DNA of 64,000 bases, taken from positions 87,944,001-88,008,000 of the forward strand of contig JAZHRO010000063.1 of the NCBI GenBank assembly GCA_037157565.1, given 5' to 3'. Source of the stretch: Thalassia testudinum (Eukaryota > Streptophyta > Magnoliopsida > Alismatales > Hydrocharitaceae). Of this stretch, positions 1 through 10,881 are shown piece after piece. Under the pieces are notes generated by a model. The model saw nothing but the letters and a program-made list of their open reading frames with translations, had not been told where the DNA came from and did not search any database. The number at the start of each line of letters is the position of its first letter. Position 1 is the first letter of the stretch. Made by a program: the position numbers and the translations under genes.

Positions 1-869
1 TCAGACGATAATAGACCAGAACAAATTGATGAAAAGGTAGTCCAATCTAGCAACATAGAAATAGAAATACATAAAAGTTGAGCAATAGAAAGATAATGGA
101 TATTCAAAAGCAAAAGCATAAATGAATAACCACAATATGTCAAAGAGAAATTGCAAATATACTATTAATAAAACCTATATGGAAATATTGCAAAATGAAT
201 GTGTAGATAGTGTAGTAGCTATATAATGAGGTAAAGATCAAAGTAACCACCTATGGATAGCATGCGATTTTGACGCATGTTACGGTTCAACCCACCATAT
301 AAGACATTTACCATCAATGATAGAATGAATTACAATAAAGTCAAAAATGCAAATGCATTTTCATGGACAAAACTTGAACACTGAATGGTGCATCACTAGA
401 GGGATAAATTGCAGAAACTTACCATATTTTTGGTCTACTATGTATTTATTCTATTTTTTTTATTTTGGGTTGGTTGATTATTTTTTTCCTTTTGAGTTGT
501 TGTGGGATAAATAACATATTAAATGTGAGATGTGAATTGATGGGGGTGTATAGGAGTCACAGTTGTTTTTTGTTGTAATTGGATATTAGGAAGTCATCCA
601 GTAACGAAATACTTCAATAAATCAGTTCAAATTCTTTTCTCAACTCTTTTGATTGGCGAAATATTTAGTTGGATTATTAACAAAAAAGAAGACAATAGAG
701 ATAATATTTTCAACTACAGCTTTCTTTTTATTTCTACAATATTCAGCAAATAACTGTAATTGGAAATGATTACAAAAAAAGTAAATCTTAAAAGGAGGAT
801 ACCTCCTTGGACTTTAACTCTCGAGCATCTTCCCCCATTGGCTGATTGTGAAAGGTCAGCATTAGCAGT
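1..869. other. AT-rich non-coding DNA
   Basis: AT-rich sequence with short homopolymer runs. I see no coding stretch, splice-site series or transposon terminus that I can defend. Confidence 0.5.
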
Positions 870-1075
870 TTAGCCACAACAATTCAGCAACAGCAGTGGT
901 AGTTTTGCCGCAGCAACACTTCAACAGCAGTAGCAGCAGCTGCAATTCAGCAGCAGCAACACTTCAGCAACAGCAGCTACTACAATTCAGTAGCAGCAGC
1001 AGCACTTCAACAACAGTAGCTGTAATTCAGCAGCAGCAGCAACACTTCAACAGCAACAGTTGCAGTTTAGCTGGA
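870..1075 (+). repeat. CAG/CAA/AGC-rich imperfect minisatellite
   Basis: About 200 bp in which a degenerate unit of roughly 45-55 bp (CAACACTTCAACAGCAGTAG followed by CAGCAGC-type runs and CAATTCAG) recurs about four times, on a trinucleotide background. It could be read as a Gln/Ser-rich peptide, but the frame has no upstream or downstream coding context and ends in ordinary AT-rich DNA. I treat it as a microsatellite/minisatellite rather than a gene. Confidence 0.7.
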
Positions 1076-2737
1076 GGGGAGTGGGAGGAAGTTCAGTGTA
1101 AATTTTCAGAAACTTATGACAGCTAAAATCTAGACTTCTCAAGCCAAAAGCAGGTAAAAATAAATATAGGTGCTATGTGAAAACAATAGAGAATCACTAA
1201 TGGTCTTCATAAAAAACTATATAGCAGAACATATCATCTTAAATGTAGGATATTAGATACAAGATAGAATATTTATTCATTTTGAGATTACATAATTATG
1301 AGAAGGGATAGGAGGGTTGAAATGCCGACAGTCTATTTGAAAGGTACTGAAACACCTCTAAACAACAAAGGACGCCCTTTGAGTTTTAACATTCAAGTGC
1401 ATATTATATACTCACCTCAAATGAAGTGTAAGCATATTACATATTATAGTACGCTTAACGATGTTATCAACACTTTTACTTATAAGCATATAATAAATAA
1501 GTCTTTTAATTTTGAATGTTAAAAATATAGAAAACCAACTAATCCCTGATTACTCTACCACAAATTGTACACCAATGGACCATTCTTTTGCAACCTTGAC
1601 TTTAAAGTTCTGAAAATCAAAACATACCTAGCTAAATGGGTGTCATGACAGTGATACATTTCAAATTGAAACTTTGACATGGTACATTCCTAAATTAAAG
1701 TCATCAAAAAATAAAATAACATACAATATGATTTCACAAGAAGTCAAATGAATAGCCAAATTATTCCAGTTATATCAAGTAAAACTAGATTTGGTTGTCT
1801 AAGGTGAGGAGTTAAGGAAGCAAAAGTCTGCCACCTTACGAAATAACTGCAGTTGGAATGGTCTACGAATAATAGGTGAACAACCAAAGCCTATGTCTAT
1901 GTGACAAGGAAAAATGGAACCCAAACCGGATAGGTCCAAGTATTGGTCAAATGAAGGATTCGAACCCCTGATCACAAATCACATCGAATGAGAAGAAGCA
2001 GGGCCAATAGTAGGTGACCAATCATGTGATTTGGTATAGATCGGACATAGAAACAATACCCATCTCACCTCACAAGAATCAATAAGAATACTTTTCTTTT
2101 TGAGGAAAAACCACCAAACAAAATTTTAAACTAGTTGCCAATTAACAACATATCTGGATGTATGACATAATCATAAACACCAATCATTGCAAAGGGATGC
2201 AGAGACAAGGAACAAGGGACCCCTTCAAATACAATAGCTAAAAGCAAGCTCTAAACACCCAACATAATAAAGAACAACCACCCCTCAAGGAGAAAAGCAA
2301 CGAGAACTAACCAACCTACCAATAAGCCATAACCAAATACCTGATATGGATCATACATGTCAAATCCAAGTGCACAGTAGTAGATAAGACTACTGGCTTC
2401 TAATATGACTCAACACATCCCCAAAAGGTAGACTACTCATCCATTAACTATTATGTAAAAAATGACTAACAACTAATCTCCAAGACATTGAAACTGAGCA
2501 ACAACATTGATGATTTGGAACTTCTGACCCTCACATGAATTATAGAATGCACTGGAACAATAGCAAAATGAATAATCAATATGTGGAGGTGGTGTCTAGA
2601 AGAGTAAGTTTCTTTAAATAAAGAAATGTTCTTTTCTTGGTGCAGTTACACATGGTTGTTATCAAATACTGTAAACATATGGCTGCATAAACCTGTAAAG
2701 ATAGCAACGCATTCAACAAATACATAAAAGTACACAC
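1076..2737. other. AT-rich DNA, no recognised gene
   Basis: Nothing convincing. Near 1955-1975 there is a B-box-like string (GGATTCGAACCCCTGATCAC) that reads as a tRNA T-arm on the minus strand, but I find no acceptor stem or A box around it. It may be a worn SINE fragment. The stretch just left of 2738 would be the 3' intron or exon of the zinc-finger relic. Confidence 0.4.
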
Positions 2738-3085
2738 CTGTTCATTCTTATCAGACTTATTATCCTCAGAATTTTCAGTTGCTTCAAATGGTTTTTCGGC
2801 TCCACAATTTTGGCGATTGCACTTTGTCTTGAATGGATAGTTTGTATTACCACACTTCTCACACTTCCATCAGCCTTTGGGCATTTTTTGCTCTGCATCA
2901 TCGATATATATTAATTAGAAAGGGAATGGGAGCCATTGCATTGAAAATAGAAAATGACAGCTAACAAAAATAGTTCCATCAAAACTTATGCTAGTATATC
3001 CCCCACATGCAGGAAATATTGCTAGCCAAAATGGAAGAAAAAGATGCAACTTACTAGAACCTTTGGAATTTTCAGATTTAGTAGC
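2738..3085 (-). pseudogene. RanBP2-type zinc-finger protein gene, two C-terminal exons
   Basis: Two exons are visible on the minus strand. The first (3085 down to 3055) has a cag acceptor and GTAAG donor and reads ATKSENSKGS. The second (2892 down to 2738) has a GCAG acceptor and a CAG|GTGTGT donor. It encodes a RanBP2/NZF-type zinc finger, WKCEKCGNTNYPFKTKCNRQ followed by NCGAEKP, with four cysteines in the C-x2-C-x10-C-x3-4-C pattern, then an acidic tail ending SDKNEQ. The family (plant RNA-binding proteins with three such fingers, like Arabidopsis At1g67325) has this as its last finger. The phase across the intron is consistent, but an in-frame TGA lies directly before the finger's Trp. 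I therefore call a decayed, intron-containing gene relic; a sequencing error or unrecognised splicing cannot be excluded. The upstream fingers were not found. Confidence 0.6.
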
Positions 3086-5000
3086 CTGTACCAACAATAC
3101 AATTAATTACTATTGAATTCCACAAGTAATTTAGAAAAGAAATTTCTGAGAATAAAAAGAATATTGTTTAGTTAATAAACTTGACAAAAAGGCCGATGCG
3201 CGTACAAACACCATTTATGATTCATGTGTCGATCAATTGAAAAGATTGTTTTGAAGTATACTTCAACTACTAAAAGTTTTCAAACTTCATTAACAAGCAT
3301 TAGAAAAATCTAAGTATACAAAAGAAAATTACATCATTATATTGATTGCAAGAAAACTAATTGAGTAGCAGACCAATGCAAAATTCAACGAAGCTTTTTA
3401 AATATCAATCTTCAATCTAATTGAGTAGAAGATGCCTTAACAGAGCTACCATCTTTATTATCCTCATGAAAAAGAAAGAAAAAGAACTCCATCCAGATAA
3501 ATGGGAAAAGTAAAAGGAAGGGAGAAAGAGGACAGGAAAGAAATATAGAAACTTACAAATGATAAAGCTCCATGTAATTTCAACAGCCTAATCATGTCCT
3601 ACTTCTTTGCACCTTCTGCATTTGCCAACGGCAAGGATAAAAAACATAAGATATGAGGCATCAAGATTTGTCAATTGACACAATAAACAAATAAACATGT
3701 CTCTCCTTAACAAATTGAATATTAGATAAATATGCAAACATTAGTTCCAACTGATGCTCGCCAACTTACGCAAAATGCATTTTGTTCACTATATCAACCA
3801 ACTCGACAATACTCCATTGTAATTACCAACAACTCCATTTGACACTAACGCAACCCTATTTGGATTGCCTCAATGTGAATGAATCCCATCAAATTGATCT
3901 CCTTGTAGTTTACATGCCAATCTTTGGTTTCACAGTAATCCATCCACAATCTAAATCAATTTTAACTAGACCACCTTGAAAATATCAAAATTAGAATGGG
4001 GGAATGTTCATGTGATTGTCATAGTTTTTTTTTTTTTTTTGCCAGATAGACAAAACATATGGTACCATAAAAACCAAACCTCAGGTTTACATGGGAAGCT
4101 TAAGAGCAATAAGAAGTCACAGGAGTAATAATAGAATCAAAATTTCACCTCAGTTGAAGACGAATAACACAAACAAGAATCACAAACAATTTTTTTTTAG
4201 TATTCATACTGGAATCGTAATATTTCTACTTGCTAAGCCAAATGAAACTCATACCATAAAGCAACATAAGCTAAAATAGTCTAAAACTAGAGCAGTTAAG
4301 CCTTCTGACCTGAAGGACTAGGGTTCAGATCTTCTCACACTCAAAGGATGCTTGAACCTGGGATGGGAGTAGTTGGTTGTCACCTCTCTTTAGCTATCTA
4401 CCACTTTTAAGTCCAAATGATTAAGCTATGATGTTGGAATTGGTATGCAACTGATCTGAAGATGATCCCCTTATACGTTCTTGGAATGTTTAAAATTAAA
4501 TGCTATCCATCAACTTAGAACTTGAACTTAGACTATTGCATATGTCATCTAAGCATTTCAAAATGTGATGTTAATTCAAAAATTTATAGTAAATCGTGAA
4601 TAACTTTGAAAAAGGAGTATTCTTTTGATTGGAGAAAGGAAGAGTGCTTGTCAATTCACATAAATAAAATTACATGGGAACCCTTCCTCTTTCAACCCAC
4701 ATCTCTTTCCACAGCAATATTAGTCACAGAAAATGGATGATGTGCTAAATTATCAAATGTGTGGAATGAATCTGCAGTAATTCCATCCCTTCCCATTGAT
4801 TGTGGCTACAAGTTTTACTTGTGAATCACTAATTAAATATCCCAAATTCATTGCTTGTGAATCACTAAAATATCCCTTCCCATCAACTAAAAATAATCGC
4901 AATCATCACAAGCCTGAAAATGGCCATTAGGAAGAGGCTGGCATAGAAAGAGCTTTGACCAATGACACTTCTTTTATCCATCAAGTAATCTAAATATTAG
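3086..5000. other. AT-rich DNA, probable intron or flank of the zinc-finger relic
   Basis: Mostly AT-rich. A further exon-like piece lies on the minus strand at 3615-3557 (acceptor TGCAG, donor GTAAGT). It reads DMIRLLKLHGALS after an in-frame TAG, and could be another piece of the same broken gene, but I cannot match it to a family. A 14-nt T run lies near 4027-4040. Confidence 0.35.
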
Positions 5001-5830
5001 TGACGTCTGTAAAATGCCTCCTTTTGTTGTACCTGGTATGCATTCATGCTAATGAGAGATATGACGGAGAAGAAGGCTACGAGTCAAAGTATCAGTTCCC
5101 ACGCCATCATCGACACCCTTCTTCCCTTCCAGTCTAAGACGAGTGATGGCATCAGAAACTGGGATGCACCAAAAAGAGTCCAAGGTATCAAACAAAGGGC
5201 TCAAAACGACTGCCTCACCAGAAAAGAGATTGATCACCTAGGCAAACAAGAAGAGTAAAGTGCCATTTTGGGGTTAGAGAGGGGGTGATGGACAGACACT
5301 CAGCAGTCGTAGGCTTTGGAATGTGGGAGAACACAATGAAGGAGATCACAGCAAAGAAACACATATATAGAATATGAGAAGGGATAAGATTGGAGATCAG
5401 AGGAGATTGGTGATGAGGAGATTTGCAGTGTACCTTGAGGATGAGATCAGAGGAGGACGCGAGCTCCGATGTCGATAATGTGGTGGTGATGTGGGGGAGG
5501 AGATCGGAGGTGGAGGTCACCGCGATGACGAGGATGGTTTGTGGGCACCCTCCTTTAAGCCCTCGCGTTGGCGGGATAGAGGCGGCAGTGTGGGACGTGG
5601 GGCTGAGGAGTGGCGTGAGAGGGACTTGGGGAATGGAGGTGATGGCGTGGGAGGAACTCACGCGTGGGAAAGAGAGGATTCAGTGGAGACTCAACATGGT
5701 TGTGAGCTCTTAAGGGTGGGGGGGAGGGGGAACGGGAGGAAGGCGAATGGGCGTGGAAAAGATTTTTGGAATTGAAGAGTAGGACGCGAATAAGGCAAAA
5801 AGAGAAAACATTGTGACCAAATTTAGACAA
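5001..5830. other. GC-rich patch, possible 5' end of a minus-strand gene
   Basis: About 5250-5760 is clearly richer in G and C than its surroundings and has CpG-containing strings. Both strands stay open for about 150 codons. A good donor (CTCAAG|GTACAC on the minus strand, near 5430) fits a first exon of a gene transcribed leftwards, perhaps the zinc-finger relic. I recognise no protein domain here and make no functional call. Confidence 0.25.
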
Positions 5831-6425
5831 CTATTATTCTGTCCCAATAAATTAATTTAATGTTTTTGGTGACAATTATTTTCAAGATTTTTTTAAGTCA
5901 TTCATCAACATATTTTATAAATAATGAAGTCTCTTCCAGATGAATTCTTTAAAGAATCGCATTCTCAAAGAAGTTATTCATAAAATAAAATTTATAGTTA
6001 AAATGATCAAGGGAAAAAATTCTCAAGTACCATGGACATGAAGATTAATAAACTAGAACAACAAAAAGTAGCATGTTTTATATGTCTCAAATCTCCTTAT
6101 TAGACTTGAAACATAAAAATAAGAATGTGGTAGTTACTGAAAGTATGGAATTAAACAAGAGATGTGGCCAAATAGAATTGAAAATGTAGAAATGTCATAA
6201 AATAATAATTTTCATATGAGTTTTATAATTTAGGACACAAACTTCAATTTTTTTCCTAGAAAGAACATATTGTAAACTAAAATACAAGTATCTATGCATA
6301 TACAACATTCTACATATAGAAACATTCCAATTCTTCAGAAAGATATATCGGTCGATCATAAACATTCCAATTTTCTTTATGCCCAATTTTTCTGTCTCCC
6401 ACCTCTTTTTGGTCACTAAAAGTAA
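5831..6425. other. AT-rich DNA, no recognised gene
   Basis: AT-rich, nothing coding. It may be the interior of the transposon-like element whose terminus is at 6459-6471. Confidence 0.4.
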
Positions 6426-6471
6426 GTTCCTCTTTAAAATATGGTCACTAAAGATATATTTTGTTGTAGTG
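6426..6471. mobile_element. CACTA-like right terminus
   Basis: The stretch ends in TTTTGTTGTAGTG, the reverse complement of the plant CACTA terminal sequence CACTACAA. Immediately inside it are two copies of GGTCACTAAA-type subterminal repeats (near 6412 and 6443). I could not find a matching left terminus, so this is either a fragment or a mutated non-autonomous copy. Confidence 0.4.
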
Positions 6472-6659
6472 ATTGCTCTAATTCACACCTACATGTATAT
6501 TAAATAAATGAAATCAAAAGTTTCTTTGTTTGAAGGGATAAGTTTAAATTTAGCTTTTCCTTATGTTATTACAAAAATGTTGAAGCTGAAATAGTGGTCT
6601 CATTTCATTTACACCAATTTATCATTCAGAAAAGATATTATAATGTCATAAGTATGAAT

Positions 6660-7016
6660 TGCTACTAAATCAAAGACTATAGTGGCAAATATATTTGCTA
6701 CTAATGCTAATTATCATTTTATAAAAATATTATAGTGGCATAAGCAACAATTGCCACTAAATCAAAGACTGTAGTGACAAATATATTTGCCACTAATGCA
6801 AATTATCATTTGACAAAAATATTATAGTGGCATAAATAACAATTGCCACTAAATCAAAGTCAATAGTGGCAAATATATTTGCCAATATTATTAATTGTCG
6901 CTTGACAAAATGTTATAGTGGCAAATACAAAAAATTTGTCACTAAATCTAAGAAATTAATGGCAAATGCATTATATGCCACTATTTACTTCGCTACTAAA
7001 GGCCTTTTTTTCTGTA
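6660..7016. repeat. CACTA-type subterminal repeat array
   Basis: Three to four imperfect units of about 90 bp each carry the palindromic core AGTGGCAAATATATTTGCCA (near 6682, 6772 and 6862), separated by CACTAAATC strings. The array ends in GGCCTTTTTTTCTGTA, which resembles a mutated CACTA right end. Such inverted subterminal repeats are where CACTA transposases bind. I infer a non-autonomous CACTA remnant; no transposase is present here. Confidence 0.45.
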
Positions 7017-8182
7017 TGGATGACTTTTACTTTAGCAATTTGTTGGCTATAGTTGAATGATTTATCTTTTTAATTGTTCAGATGTGGAGGAAGTACAGAA
7101 ATTGTAGACTATATAAAACATTAGCTGAAGATTCAGATCAAGCAGAATTTTTTTTTTGTAGAATACTTCATAATCTCAAAGTAAAGAGGAGATGGTTACC
7201 CAAGACTGCACTCACATTCACAAGCCTGAGAGATTGTACATTCCTGAGCATTCTTATTTTTTTTTTCTTTTTCCTAAAAAGGTACTCTTGGAAATACATA
7301 ATAATACATGGTATGTCACTCTGTTTCGTAGAAGGTAATTGCCAATCAAAATTTTTAAATGGCAAGTGTTGATAAACTAGTTATGAACCTTCTCATAAGC
7401 CCTAGGAAAGCAACCACTTCTCAACAATACATGTATTTAACTTTTTCAATTAGTTTCTTACATAATAGTTTTTTACGGGTAGATAAGAATAACAACCCTT
7501 TTTTTTTTGCAAAGATGACAAGAATAACAACCTGCCATTGCCATTAAGGAGACCATGTATACTGTAGGCTCCACCTTGTGTTATGTGAGGATGGGAAAGA
7601 GATAAGCCTTTTGACTGAAGTTTAACAAAAGAGAGCATATTTTATAGGGATATCATATATTCAAGGTCCAAAATATAACTTAAAGTGCAAACTTAATCGC
7701 TAATTTAGTGAATTACAAAGAGTTGTACGTGTCAAAAATAGCCCCACTCTAGAAGCCAAAGCATCATCAGATAACTGAAGACTCACTAAGAGACTATAGC
7801 TCATAATTCCTTCTGCTTTGAAACACTGCCAATCTTATTCAATTTGTTTAAAAGTTCATGAAATTCATTGAGTTACAATGGATAGACCAACAGATATATT
7901 AGATATTTGAGCTCTGAAGTTAAAGCTGGAGTTGAAGTTGTGTGGATGTGATCCGAGTTGAATTTCTTCTTGTGTTGTTATGCTGAAAGTATACATGAAT
8001 GGCTGAAGTTGAGTAAGCAGTAGTAAGTAGCAACTGTACCAATAGACAAAAGTTGTGTGGTGGATGATAGCAGTTCTTAGCCAATGTGGTTTTACAAAAA
8101 TGATGTTCTCTTTAGAGGGTAAAAGACATCTACAAAAAATGTGTATTGTGAGCTCTTTTTCTTATGGGGACTTGGTATCTAA
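7017..8182. other. AT-rich DNA, no recognised gene
   Basis: I see nothing coding or repeated. It directly flanks the E1 solo LTR, and the duplicated target CTATT begins at 8183. Confidence 0.5.
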
Positions 8183-8216
8183 CTATTTGTTAAGACCGGT
8201 GTTGTTAAAACCCTCT

Positions 8217-9085
8217 AAGACGTCTGGGATTTAGGTCAGACGTCTGGTCAAATGTCTGGACATCTTCCCAGACGTCTGGAAATCAACTTTTTCGTGTATG
8301 TCCTTGCGTCTGCGCACAGACAGTACGCAGCCGCATTTTCTTCTCTCTCCTCTCGCCGATGAAACCCTAACCCGCACCTACTTAAACCCCCTCCTCTCCC
8401 TCACACCACCCCACTTCCATCCACCCTTCTCCTTCCTCCAGCGAGAGCAGCAGGTAGCGAGCGGCGAGCGTGAGCGACGTGGGAGGAGAGGAGTAGCGAG
8501 GGGAAGAGAGGAGAGCGCGCGAGCTCGTGAGGGAGTTCACCGGAGAAGCTCACGGCCGGTTGGGCGTACGCAAGGTGGAGAGGTACGTCGGGGAGGTTCT
8601 CCCCGACCTTGCTGCAGCCAGTGCAGCGGGCGAGCGAGGGCGAAGCGGCCGTGAAGGCAATCTCTGGTTCTAGGATTTTCTCAAAATCTGACATCTGGAT
8701 CTACATCCAGACGACGTAGACGACGTCTGGAGGAGGCTCCAGACGACTGAGAGGTAAATCCCGCGGCGTACACCTCCCTTTGCGAATACGGCCATGCAGG
8801 CCGTTCCGCCGAGGCACTGTTCCGTGCTATATTGAGAAGATTTGCGTCGTGCGTGCAGGATTCGTTTCGGGAAGGCACAGAACATGCCCTCCCATGCAGT
8901 TCAGACATCTGGGCGAGGCACCAGACGACGGGAAGCATCTCCAGACGTCCAGAGAGGTGGTCGGACGTTTGGAACTAGGTCTAGATGGTTCAGCAGAGTC
9001 CCTGGACGTCTGAGGAGTAGCGCAGAGTAAGGTATGGTTCTGGACTTCTTTTAAGACGTCTGGAAGGTGTTCTAGACATCTGATA
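8217..9085. repeat. AGACGTCTGG palindrome clusters in E1
   Basis: Copies of the palindrome AGACGTCT, usually as CCAGACGTCTGG, and one-base variants (AGACATCTG, AGACGTCCAG) occur in three groups: about 8217-8280, 8690-8750 and 8905-9085. Four exact AGACGTCTG strings are visible, plus many variants. Neighbouring copies often form short inverted pairs. The ACGT core is that of plant bZIP sites, but binding is not shown. Confidence 0.8.
8381..8390 (+). promoter_or_regulatory. TATA-like element of E1 LTR
   Basis: CTTAAACCCC is followed by a CT-rich leader. It lies at the position that aligns with GTTAAAAGGGG in E2. It is a plausible but non-consensus LTR promoter. Confidence 0.35.
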
Positions 9086-10881
9086 TGAACCAGAATTACT
9101 GTTTTGACCCGTTTAGGGTCCGTTTGATGTTCGATTTCCGCAATTAAGTTTTCGTTCTTCTTCATATAAGTTCCTCTACTTGTTGGAATACTTTTATCAT
9201 GTTTTGAGTGGTCCATTGTGGTTGATCCTTGTGATAGGACCTCGTTCCATTACGGATTTGGGGTTTGCTGAGGCACGTGGACCTGCCGATCAAGCCCCAA
9301 TTACTCCTGGGTTTGCTGGTAGAGTGGCTTCCCCTAGTTTAATTACAAACATGAATGCATATCTGGAATGAATGTTAAATCCTAGGGTATGGCATGAATC
9401 CTAGGACTAGAAACACTGGAATAGTTGTATGGAATGCATGAATTGCAGTCTTGGATGTGTAAATAGAATAATAACAATTGCCTGTAATTGGATAACAGCT
9501 GCCTATGAAATGTAAAGTACTGTTGTTAGCAACTATTGCATGTAAATTCCTGTTGTTTGCAATTAAATACGAGCTGCCTGTATATGAATTGGAAATGGAA
9601 GATTGAATGTTGGAAACACGAGCTACCTGCGAATAAATCTGAAATGATGAAACCTAGTATGGCTTGACCTGAGAAACATGAGCATGAACCCTACGGGAAA
9701 TTAGGAGTTGAGCTCCTGGAAAATAAATGGAATGAATCTGGGAATGTGTTGGAAAGCGTGCTGGCCCTTGAGTATGTGGTACCAAGGGGAGCACATGTTA
9801 CCTCTTAGTGTAGAGGGAGCTAACCGCCCTTGGGTTGGGACCCAGGGTTAGGATTAGCCACTTTGCACCGACTCGGTGGCCCTCGTGTACACAGTACCAG
9901 GGAGAGATACTAGTGTAGGGAGAGAGTTAGCCACCCCACGGGGCCCGAGGTTCAACTAGCCATCCTACACCGACTTGTTAGGGCCACTGGGCAAACCAGG
10001 GTAGTCAGGCGAGGGTGAGCGGACTATGGAGGGGCGAGACCCCTATTTGGTTCTTAGGGGCTAAACCCCTATTACTGAGAGGGCTATGCCCTATACTGGT
10101 TCTGTGCTGTGCTTTGGACGCACTCGTTAACGGAAACGACTGACTGCGTGCCAGTGCAGGGTAGCTACCCATGCGTTTATCGTGCATGTCGTAGTCACCG
10201 TTACATCTGTCAGTGACCTTAGGGTGGTTGACTGAGTGTAAGACCACCACAGAGGACTCTCCCTGCCAAGAGAGCACCACGTGCTACTTCTACACTTCGG
10301 AAAAGATTACATTCAAGATCGTTCCTACGAGGAACATTCGAGATCAAGAAAGAGACCTGATAAATAAACCAAGTGATGAAAGAAAGAATAATTAGTTAAA
10401 GAAAGAAAGAAATTGAAAACAACAGCTACCTATCCACCTTTACTGTTTTAGTTAGCTGGTTGCCACTCTACTCAGCGTTCGCTGACGTTTTGTACTCATA
10501 ACCTTTTTCAAGTCCAGGTGTAGAGCAGCCAAAACTTACGGCTGCAGACAGTGTTGGGCCCAATAGAGCCCAGTAGTTGTACCTTTTTGTTATACTCCGT
10601 TTCTGTTGTAGTAAATAATTTTGTTACACTTCTGTACTCTTTTATTGTAAACTTTATATTCCTGTACCTGTTTAAATTTTCTACTGTTGTGGTGGTGTGT
10701 ATTGTAGTAGTTTACTTCTTTACTGCTGTACTTTTGTTACTGTTAGTTGCTCGCATGGTGAATGTGGGTTATTTTACTGCTTTTTGGTTACTTGCTCGTT
10801 AGACGACTGGGTCTTAGGATCAGTCGAGTCTGTTCGGTCTCGTGTCTTGTAGGGATTCGGGAATCGGGCCGTAACACTATT

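Larger units (their letters stand above)
8188..10876 (+). mobile_element. Solo LTR E1 (probable Ty3/gypsy, Tekay/Del-like)
   Basis: A 2689-bp unit that starts with TG, ends with CA and is bracketed by perfect 5-bp target duplications CTATT (8183-8187 and 10877-10881). It is homologous along its length to 21463-24141. There is no internal domain, so this is a solo LTR left by recombination between two LTRs. Plus orientation is inferred from a TATA-like CTTAAAC at 8381 followed by a CT-rich leader, and from the 3' end CGGGCCGTAACA, which resembles Tekay/Del-type LTR ends. Two degenerate modules of about 90 bp (GTGTAGGGAG...CACCGACT.GTTGG-like) lie between 9790 and 9990. The clade assignment is inference; the LTR nature is well supported. 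Confidence 0.85.

Noticed and set aside
896..1126. Gln/Ser-rich 76-residue open frame
   Set aside because: It is the translation of a CAG/CAA/AGC minisatellite, with no coding context on either side.
1955..1975. tRNA-like B box
   Set aside because: Only the T-arm string is visible. There is no cloverleaf, A box or acceptor stem, so no tRNA gene is called.
5046..5258. Short plus- and minus-strand frames near 5.05-5.25 kb
   Set aside because: Open on both strands, no recognised domain and no clear start. The minus-strand donor near 5036 is suggestive but not enough.
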